Positions 58,847-64,000 of a stretch of 64,000 bases of DNA are shown piece after piece (the stretch's first letter is position 1; each line of letters opens with the position of its first letter). A program made the translations under genes and the position numbers. The stretch is taken from positions 1 through 64,000 of the forward strand of contig JAWKVZ010000006.1 in NCBI GenBank assembly GCA_041397725.1, read 5' to 3'. Under the pieces are notes generated by a model, which was not told the origin of the DNA, did not search any database, and was given only the letters and a program-made list of their open reading frames with translations. Source of the stretch: JAGRKR01 sp041397725 (GTDB lineage: Bacteria; Pseudomonadota; Alphaproteobacteria; Rhizobiales; Hyphomicrobiaceae).

Positions 58847-59050
58847 ATGAATATCGATCGCGTCGTGATGGCCTTCGCGGGCCTCGTGGTTCTGGCCGGC
58901 ACCGCGCTCGGCTACTTCGTGCACGTCTACTGGCTGGCGCTGCCGGCCTTCGTCGGCCTCAACCTGCTGCAGGCGTCGATCACCGGGTTCTGCCCGCTGG
59001 CCATGATCCTGAAGGCGCTGGGCCTCAGGCCGGGACAGGCGTTCGGCTGA
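58847..59050 (+). CDS. DUF2892 family small membrane protein
   Basis: Protein of 67 residues with two membrane segments separated by a short turn: VVMAFAGLVVLAGTALGYF and WLALPAFVGLNLLQASITGF, ending in CPLAMILKALGLRPG. This is the YgaP C-terminal / DUF2892 pattern, often linked with sulfur or redox control. ATG 58847 follows TTGGAGC. Its upstream FNR-type box suggests low-oxygen or nitric-oxide control. Confidence 0.88.
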   Translation: MNIDRVVMAFAGLVVLAGTALGYFVHVYWLALPAFVGLNLLQASITGFCPLAMILKALGLRPGQAFG

Positions 59051-59100
59051 ACTTGCGCCAGGCCTCCAGCGCAGGCGACAATATGAACTTGCGCCGCGAT

Positions 59101-59118
59101 CTGTGATGCGCATCACAG
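59101..59118. promoter_or_regulatory. Perfect CRP-like palindrome
   Basis: CTGTGATGCGCATCACAG is an 18-bp perfect palindrome matching TGTGA-N6-TCACA, the CRP-class consensus. It lies 91 nt upstream of the membrane protein ATG at 59209. It could also serve as a transcript-end hairpin for the DUF2892 gene. Confidence 0.55.
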
Positions 59119-59208
59119 GATTCGCGTCGCTGCTGTCGTTGCGTCTTCCGTCATCGTCATGATCACCCACTTGTGAACGCAGGCAATTGCGAACACAGGG
59201 AGGCACTC

Positions 59209-60087
59209 ATGGCCGTTACAGCCGTGCATTACGACCCGCCGAAGCTGCCGGTCGTCTCGCTCGTAAAGGAGTCGATCAGCCACGTTTGGCGCAATCTGCG
59301 CCTCGCTTTCACGATGCAGCGGCGCTGGCTGATGCAGCTCCTGCCTTTTGTCTTTGCGATGACTGCGATGCCATACTTGTTGTTGCCGGCCTTCGAAAAG
59401 GATCCGGTATCGATGGCGCTCTTCGCGACGATAATAGGACTCGTCAACTTCGGTATGGCTGTTGCCATCCTCATCTATACCGCCTCGATCAACGTGGGCT
59501 GGATCCGCTTTGCCCTGCTGGACGAGGTCCCCGATCGCAGGTTCATGAGCCTCGACCGCGACGTGTGGCGGTACATCGGCTACGCCCTTCTCCTGACACT
59601 GCTCGTTGTCTGCATCGTCGGCGCAGCCTTCCTGATGGCGCAGTATGCCGGGACCATGGCCGGACAGGACAGGATTACGGCGTTCTTGCTTGGCGCTGTC
59701 GGCGGCGCTGTCGGCGGTCTCGTTGCGATTGCCATTTCGGCTCGCCTGGCGTTCGCCCTCGTCGAGGCTGCCATAGGCCGCAACGTCAGCTTCGGACTTG
59801 CCTGGCAAATGACACGCGGCAACGCGATGCGCCTATTCGGTGCCACGCTATTGATAATCCTGACCGTCGTCGTGGCGACCCTCGTCATCGCTGCCGTTCC
59901 TTTCGCCGTCGGCTTGATGTTGCCCAGCCTCATCAAGGTTCTTCAACCTTATGGTTTTGCCGGCTGGATGCTGATTGGGCTCATTGTCGCCAGCATCCAA
60001 GTGATCCAAATCCCGATCCAAACAGCTCTGACCCTGGTCAGCGCCTCCTTCCTCGCCTTCGCCTACCGCTTCTTCGAGCGCCGCTGA
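59209..60087 (+). CDS. Six-helix membrane protein, hypothetical
   Basis: Hypothetical protein of 292 residues with about six membrane segments (near 45-60, 75-100, 125-150, 160-190, 215-245, 255-280). GRNVSFGLAWQMTRGNAMRLF and IQIPIQTALTLVSASFLAFA recall the glycerophosphoryl-diester / DUF-type membrane domains in which a repeated helix pair is preceded by a W..T.G.R.F. motif, but the match is loose. ATG 59209 follows GGGAGG. A strong terminator follows. Function unknown. Confidence 0.7.
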   Translation: MAVTAVHYDPPKLPVVSLVKESISHVWRNLRLAFTMQRRWLMQLLPFVFAMTAMPYLLLPAFEKDPVSMALFATIIGLVNFGMAVAILIYTASINVGWIRFALLDEVPDRRFMSLDRDVWRYIGYALLLTLLVVCIVGAAFLMAQYAGTMAGQDRITAFLLGAVGGAVGGLVAIAISARLAFALVEAAIGRNVSFGLAWQMTRGNAMRLFGATLLIILTVVVATLVIAAVPFAVGLMLPSLIKVLQPYGFAGWMLIGLIVASIQVIQIPIQTALTLVSASFLAFAYRFFERR

Positions 60088-60114
60088 TCCCCCTCCCTCG
60101 CGCCGAAGCCACTT

Positions 60115-60146
60115 GACCTCGCAGCCCCGGGCTGCGAGGTCTTTTT
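60115..60146 (+). terminator. Strong rho-independent terminator
   Basis: A perfect palindrome GACCTCGCAGCCC-C-GGGCTGCGAGGTC (13-bp stem in full, minus the loop) followed by TTTTT, 28 nt after the membrane protein stop. Confidence 0.92.
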
Positions 60147-60177
60147 CATTCAGCACAACGCACCGGAGGAATGGCCG

Positions 60178-60957
60178 ATGGATCTCGGTATCAAGGGCAG
60201 GACGGCGATCGTTTGCGCAGGCTCGAAGGGCCTCGGCAAGGCCTGCGCGGCGGCGCTGGCAGCGGAAGGCGTCGACGTCACCATCTGCGCCCGCGGCAAG
60301 GATGCGCTCGAGGCCACGGCCGAGGAAATCCGCAAGGCGAGCGGCGTGAAGGTGACGACCGTCGCCTGTGACATCACCACCGAGGATGGCCGCAAGGCCG
60401 TGCTCGCCGCCTGCCCGTCGCCCGACATCCTCGTCAACAATGCCGGCGGCCCGCCGCCCGGCGACTTCAAGACCTACACCCTCGACGATTGGCGCAAGGC
60501 GGTCGAGTGGAACATGATCACACCGATCGCACTGATCCAGGCGACCGTCTACGGCATGATGGAGCGCGGGTTCGGGCGCGTCGTCAACATCACGTCGGGC
60601 TCGGTCAAGGCGCCTATCGCGGTGCTCGAGCTTTCCAACGGCGCGCGCGCGGGGCTCACCGGCGGCGTCGCCATCATCGCCCGCAAGGCGGCACGGCGAA
60701 ACGTCACCATCAATGGCCTGTTGCCCGGCCCCTTCGACACGGATCGGCTGCGCTCGAATATGGCCAAACACGCCGCCGAGGCCGGCAAGACCGTCGATGA
60801 AATGGCCAAAGCGCGCATGTCGTCGAACCCCGCCGGCCGCTTCGGCCGTCCGGACGAGTTCGGGGCGGCCTGCGCTTTCCTCTGCTCGTCGCACGCCGGC
60901 TTCATCACCGGACAGAACATCCTGCTCGACGGCGGCAACTTCCCAGGGACGCTCTAG
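60178..60957 (+). CDS. SDR family protein lacking the catalytic Tyr-Lys pair
   Basis: Short-chain dehydrogenase/reductase of 259 residues resembling 3-oxoacyl-ACP reductase. The cofactor motif GSKGLGKACA, the NNAGG segment (LVNNAGGPPPGDF), the catalytic-Ser region VVNITSGSVKAP and the C-terminal GFITGQNILLDGGNFPG are intact. Where YxxxK is expected the sequence reads LELSNGARAGLTG, so by my alignment Tyr is replaced by Ser and Lys by Arg. Such a subgroup of uncertain activity exists. GGAGG precedes the ATG. Its last stop base begins a palindromic element. Confidence 0.85.
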   Translation: MDLGIKGRTAIVCAGSKGLGKACAAALAAEGVDVTICARGKDALEATAEEIRKASGVKVTTVACDITTEDGRKAVLAACPSPDILVNNAGGPPPGDFKTYTLDDWRKAVEWNMITPIALIQATVYGMMERGFGRVVNITSGSVKAPIAVLELSNGARAGLTGGVAIIARKAARRNVTINGLLPGPFDTDRLRSNMAKHAAEAGKTVDEMAKARMSSNPAGRFGRPDEFGAACAFLCSSHAGFITGQNILLDGGNFPGTL

Positions 60958-61015
60958 AGTCCGATCGTTCGAGGTGGATGCGGCTTCGCGTCCACCGAGA
61001 GCGTGAATCGGACTC
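60957..61015. repeat. Palindromic element overlapping a stop codon
   Basis: Nine-bp arms GAGTCCGAT / ATCGGACTC enclose 41 nt with inner TGGATGCG / CGCGTCCA pairing. It starts at the last base of the SDR stop codon. Read leftwards, it shares GATTCACG, CTCG, GGACGCG, CTCGA and CGATC in the same order with the 52.6-kb units, with different but self-consistent arms. Confidence 0.8.
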
Positions 61016-61028
61016 GCGAAGACGAACC

Positions 61029-61076
61029 GGTCCGGTCGTTCGAGGTGGACGCGGTGTCGCGTCCGTCTCGCGGACC
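61029..61076. repeat. Second, shorter copy of the palindromic element
   Basis: Arms GGTCCG / CGGACC flank a core nearly identical to the previous element over about 35 nt (two or three differences). It ends immediately before the DUF1501 stop codon, so the two copies fill the gap between convergent genes. Confidence 0.75.
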
Positions 61077-62363
61077 TCAGGCGAGCAGCCCGTCGAAGGG
61101 CTTGATCGCCGCGCTGTCCGGAAACACACGACGCGCCAGCGCCTGCTCGGGGATCGCGAGATGATCGCGGAGCAGCCCCTTGAACACGGCGCGCAGGTCG
61201 GTGGTCGGCGCGAGATCGCGGCCATCCCGCAGCGCGCGATCGGACAACCCCGGCCAGTCGGCGATCATGCGGCCGCCGCGAATGCTGCCGCCAGCCAGGA
61301 TGGCGACGGTGCCGGTGCCGTGGTCCGAGCCTCGTGTACCGTTGATGCGGGCCGTGCGACCGAATTCCGTGACGACGGCCACGACACTGTGCTTCCAGGC
61401 CGCGCCCATGCCGTCGGCGAAGGCCTTGATGGCGGCGTCGAGGCCAGCCAGACGCTGGCCGAGTTGCCCGGTCGCGGCGCCCTCGTTGGCGTGCGTGTCC
61501 CAACCGTTGTAGCTGAGCGCGCCGATGCGCGGCCCGTCGGCGGCGGACATCAATCTGGCCGCCGTCTCCGCCGTCTCGATGAAGAGCCGGAAGCGGGGCG
61601 GCGTCCTCGGTGTGGCCGGCATCGCGGGCGATGTCTGGGGCGTCGGTGGCGCCGACGTCATGGGCGGGCGGGCGGATCGAGGCCCGGCCATCGATACGCG
61701 ATCGATCTCGACGCCCTCGGCCAGCGCACGCGCCAGCACCGGGTCGCTCTCGGCGTAGAGATCCATGAGGCGCGAGACCGTATCGTTGTCGAGCGGGCGG
61801 CGGAACGTCGGGGGAATCCAGGAAACCACGGGCGCACTGCCGCGCATCACCAGCGGCACCACCGGCCCCATGGCCAGCCCTTTCAATGGCGCGGACCGCC
61901 CCCGCACGTCCAGACCCGCCAGCGCCCGATTGAGCCAGCCATCGTCCGAGCGCGTCGTCGTGGCGAGACCGCTTTCGAGCACGTCCTGGCCGTCGAAGTG
62001 CGAGCGTCCGCGGTAGGGGGTGGCGACGGCGTGCACGATGAGCGCCTGCTTGCGACCGTAGAGCCCGTGCAGGAAGGGCATGTTGCCATTGAGGGCGAAG
62101 AAGCCGTCGAGGGCGAGCCCGGCGCCCGGCCCGCTGCGCGGCAATGCCGCCTCGCCGCGCAGCCGAATGTAATCGGGATCACCGATCGGCGGCGCCAGCG
62201 ACAAGCCGTCGAGCCCACCCCGCAGGATGACGACGAGCAGGCGCGGATCGCGCCCGGCGGCCAGCGCCGACACGTTCGGCAAGCCGGCCCAAAGCGCGAG
62301 GGACGCGCCGCCGACGAGCATCTGGCGCCGTGTCACAAGTGAATGCGCGCGCGTTTCGGCCAT
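61077..62363 (-). CDS. DUF1501 domain protein, Tat-exported
   Basis: Protein of 428 residues with a twin-arginine signal (VTRRQMLVGGASLALWAG) and the start of the mature domain RLLVVILRGGLDGLSLAPPIGD. AVVTEFGRTARINGTRGSDHG and ILAGGSIRGGRMIADWPGL are typical of DUF1501 proteins, related to sulfatase/alkaline-phosphatase-like folds. Almost always paired with a DUF1800 gene, here 4 nt upstream, so the two are co-transcribed. Role unknown. Confidence 0.93.
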   Translation of the reverse strand: MAETRAHSLVTRRQMLVGGASLALWAGLPNVSALAAGRDPRLLVVILRGGLDGLSLAPPIGDPDYIRLRGEAALPRSGPGAGLALDGFFALNGNMPFLHGLYGRKQALIVHAVATPYRGRSHFDGQDVLESGLATTTRSDDGWLNRALAGLDVRGRSAPLKGLAMGPVVPLVMRGSAPVVSWIPPTFRRPLDNDTVSRLMDLYAESDPVLARALAEGVEIDRVSMAGPRSARPPMTSAPPTPQTSPAMPATPRTPPRFRLFIETAETAARLMSAADGPRIGALSYNGWDTHANEGAATGQLGQRLAGLDAAIKAFADGMGAAWKHSVVAVVTEFGRTARINGTRGSDHGTGTVAILAGGSIRGGRMIADWPGLSDRALRDGRDLAPTTDLRAVFKGLLRDHLAIPEQALARRVFPDSAAIKPFDGLLA

Positions 62364-62367
62364 CGGT

Positions 62368-63831
62368 CTATCTCCGTTGGAACTCGGGGCTCATGAGGAG
62401 CAACTCCAAGGCCTGGACGCGCGTTTCGGCGCGCGCGACGGCCTCACGCGTGCGGTCCGTCAAACCGCCCGCCAGAATGTCCGAGGCGGCCGAACGCGGA
62501 TCGCTCCGCGGATTGGCCAGGCGCGCCATGCGCTCGGTGATGCGCAGGCGCTCGCGTAGCGCCGCCGGCGCCGCCCAGGCATTTTCGGCGTCGGGCCAAC
62601 CTTTCGGCGACGGCGGCGACCAGAGCGGCTGGCCCAGCATGTTGGTGAGCCGCAGAACCTCCATGGGCTTCATGGGCAGCGCCAGGCCGCGAATGCCGGC
62701 CACGAGGAAATCATAGGGCGGCAGCAGAACCACCGGCGGCCCGCCCCAGGCGCCGGACTGGCCGACGAGCGTGCGCGCGAGCGCCCCAAGATCGCCGTCG
62801 CTCGCCTTGAAGACCTGCTCGAGGCGGCCGATGACGGCGGCCGATGCGCCGGAGCCGAGGAAGTGCCGGGCCAGCTTGCGGCAGACGTTGCGCGCCGTCG
62901 CGGGATGGTGCGCCAGAAAGCGCAGGGCGGCGAGGCCGGCCTCCTCACCATGATCGGCGAAGCGCCGGCCGAGCAGCGTCACCGCGCCCGGCTCGTGCCA
63001 ATTCGGCTGGAAGCGGAAACGGCCGGCCTCCGCTCCGCCGCGTTGCAGGCCGGCGACCGTCCAGCCCGTGAGAATGCGCGCCAGCGCCGTGACATCGGAC
63101 TGGGTGTAGCCGCCGTCGACGCCGAGCGTGTGCAGCTCGAGAATCTCGCGTGCGAGGTTCTCGTTGAGGCCGCGCCGTCGCCGCTGGCCGGCGCGCGAGT
63201 TGGGGCCGATCGAGACGTGATTGTCGAGGTAGATAAGCATCGCCGGATGGCGGACGGCGGCGCGCAGCATGTCCTCGAAACGGCCGAGCACATGCGGCCT
63301 GATGACCTCGCGCTCGTAGGCGCCGACAATGCCGCGCAGCGGCCCCTTGATCGCCGAGACGCAGAAGTGGTTGGACCAGTGCATCACCAGCCGCTCGAGG
63401 TAGGGCCGGGTCGTCTCCACGGCGAGCGTGATGCGGGCCGCGGCCTCCGCCCGGAACGCGTCGCGCCGAAGCGGGCCTGGGCCGAGCGTCCTGTCCTGCG
63501 CGGCGGGAGGCTTCGGCGCAGATGCGGGGCCGCCATCCATGGGCATTCCCGGCGCCATCCGGGCCTCAGGCCTGGCGCGCGGCGGGCCTCCTGGCTGTTG
63601 CTGTGACGGATCGGCCATGCGCGCAAGGCGCACGCGCTGGCGCGCCAGCATGTCGGCGGTCAGCGTGACGTCGCTCGCCACCAGGGCCGCTGCGGCGGGC
63701 AGGGCGGGCGGCGGGCCGTCGAGCGCCGCCAGAAGATGGCCGCGCGGATCCCTGGCGACCGCACGGATCTCCTCGGCGCGCGCTCCTAGTCCGAAGCGGC
63801 GAACGGCGATGAACGCCTCACGCATCGTCAT
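62368..63831 (-). CDS. DUF1800 domain protein
   Basis: Protein of 487 residues. VRRFGLGARAEEIRAVA at the start, LERLVMHWSNHFCVSAIKG, IYLDNHVSIGPNSRAG, NENLAREILELHTLGVDGGY and DVTALARILTGWTV are characteristic. A Pro/Ala/Met-rich insert (about 85-120) is less conserved. No clear signal peptide. Partner of the DUF1501 protein downstream. Function unknown. Confidence 0.92.
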   Translation of the reverse strand: MTMREAFIAVRRFGLGARAEEIRAVARDPRGHLLAALDGPPPALPAAAALVASDVTLTADMLARQRVRLARMADPSQQQPGGPPRARPEARMAPGMPMDGGPASAPKPPAAQDRTLGPGPLRRDAFRAEAAARITLAVETTRPYLERLVMHWSNHFCVSAIKGPLRGIVGAYEREVIRPHVLGRFEDMLRAAVRHPAMLIYLDNHVSIGPNSRAGQRRRRGLNENLAREILELHTLGVDGGYTQSDVTALARILTGWTVAGLQRGGAEAGRFRFQPNWHEPGAVTLLGRRFADHGEEAGLAALRFLAHHPATARNVCRKLARHFLGSGASAAVIGRLEQVFKASDGDLGALARTLVGQSGAWGGPPVVLLPPYDFLVAGIRGLALPMKPMEVLRLTNMLGQPLWSPPSPKGWPDAENAWAAPAALRERLRITERMARLANPRSDPRSAASDILAGGLTDRTREAVARAETRVQALELLLMSPEFQRR

Positions 63832-64000
63832 GTGTCAGCCCCCTGCGACATCCTCACCCCATCGCCAGCATGAGCGGGCTGAGCGAGCCAGACCCGCGCC
63901 TGTCCATTGAACGACGCAAATGCCGTCGATCCGTCGCCACTGCATATCCGACAGTGAACGGATATTGCGGCGGAGCGGTGGCCTGAGCCGCGCACGTGCT
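63832..64000. other. Upstream region of the DUF1800 gene, to window edge
   Basis: Contains the start region of the leftward DUF1800-DUF1501 operon (GGGGG about 9 nt before the ATG). No other feature is seen in these 169 nt. Confidence 0.4.

Overview
This is a GC-rich chromosomal window from an alphaproteobacterium, most likely Hyphomicrobiales (Rhizobiales). The 16S rRNA 5' end at the left edge has an alphaproteobacterial look, and the gene neighbourhoods fit: petABC divergent from trmL and close to mtnP/apt, periplasmic-binding-protein-dependent TTT and TAXI-TRAP transporters, and the carboxyspermidine route to polyamines. I see no prophage, transposase, CRISPR array or tRNA gene. This is mostly metabolic chromosome with some accessory catabolic blocks.

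Layout. 0-1 kb: 5' end of an rRNA operon read leftwards, with a strong promoter and a boxA-like leader. 1-3 kb: cell-wall M23 peptidase. 3-13.3 kb: a catabolic block with a ThDP enzyme, a 3-hydroxyacyl-CoA dehydrogenase and glycerol kinase on the minus strand, divergent from a tripartite tricarboxylate transporter (TctC-TctB-TctA), a PimC/PimD-like acyl-CoA dehydrogenase pair and a 73-residue biotin carrier protein. 13.3-16 kb: methyltransferase and SLC13-type carrier. 16-21 kb: 2-oxoacid:ferredoxin oxidoreductase (beta, fused gamma-alpha) with a GltD-like iron-sulfur flavoprotein. 21-25 kb: monooxygenase-fold protein and a first TAXI-TRAP transporter. 24.6-31 kb: a membrane glycosyltransferase and assorted single genes. 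30.9-35.2 kb: 5'-methylthioadenosine salvage (apt, mtnA, class II aldolase, mtnP) matching the DHAP-shunt type. 35.3-39 kb: cytochrome bc1 (petABC) and trmL. 39-50 kb: carboxynorspermidine dehydrogenase and decarboxylase (nspC) on either side of a UbiD-TAXI-TRAP-amidohydrolase-UbiX block. 50-64 kb: LLM flavoprotein, small secreted and membrane proteins, mutarotase, CorA, ChrA, DUF2892, SDR and a DUF1501/DUF1800 pair.

How parts work together. Three binding-protein-dependent carriers sit beside CoA-thioester or decarboxylation enzymes, which suggests scavenging of organic acids whose identities cannot be read from sequence. In all three, a strong hairpin or palindrome lies between the binding-protein gene and the permease gene, a layout known to raise binding-protein expression. 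MtnP, Apt, MtnA and the FucA-like aldolase together would recycle methylthioadenosine or 5'-deoxyadenosine to AMP, DHAP and an aldehyde.

The least explained items are: (i) a 26-codon reading frame at 51931-52011, read leftwards, with about 15 nt of perfect complementarity to the 16S 3' end and followed by a branched hairpin and a terminator-like hairpin; (ii) the UbiD/TRAP/amidohydrolase/UbiX block; and (iii) a family of about 60-nt palindromes (44.6, 52.5-52.7 and 61.0 kb, perhaps 29.6 kb) whose arms covary and which often abut stop codons exactly.
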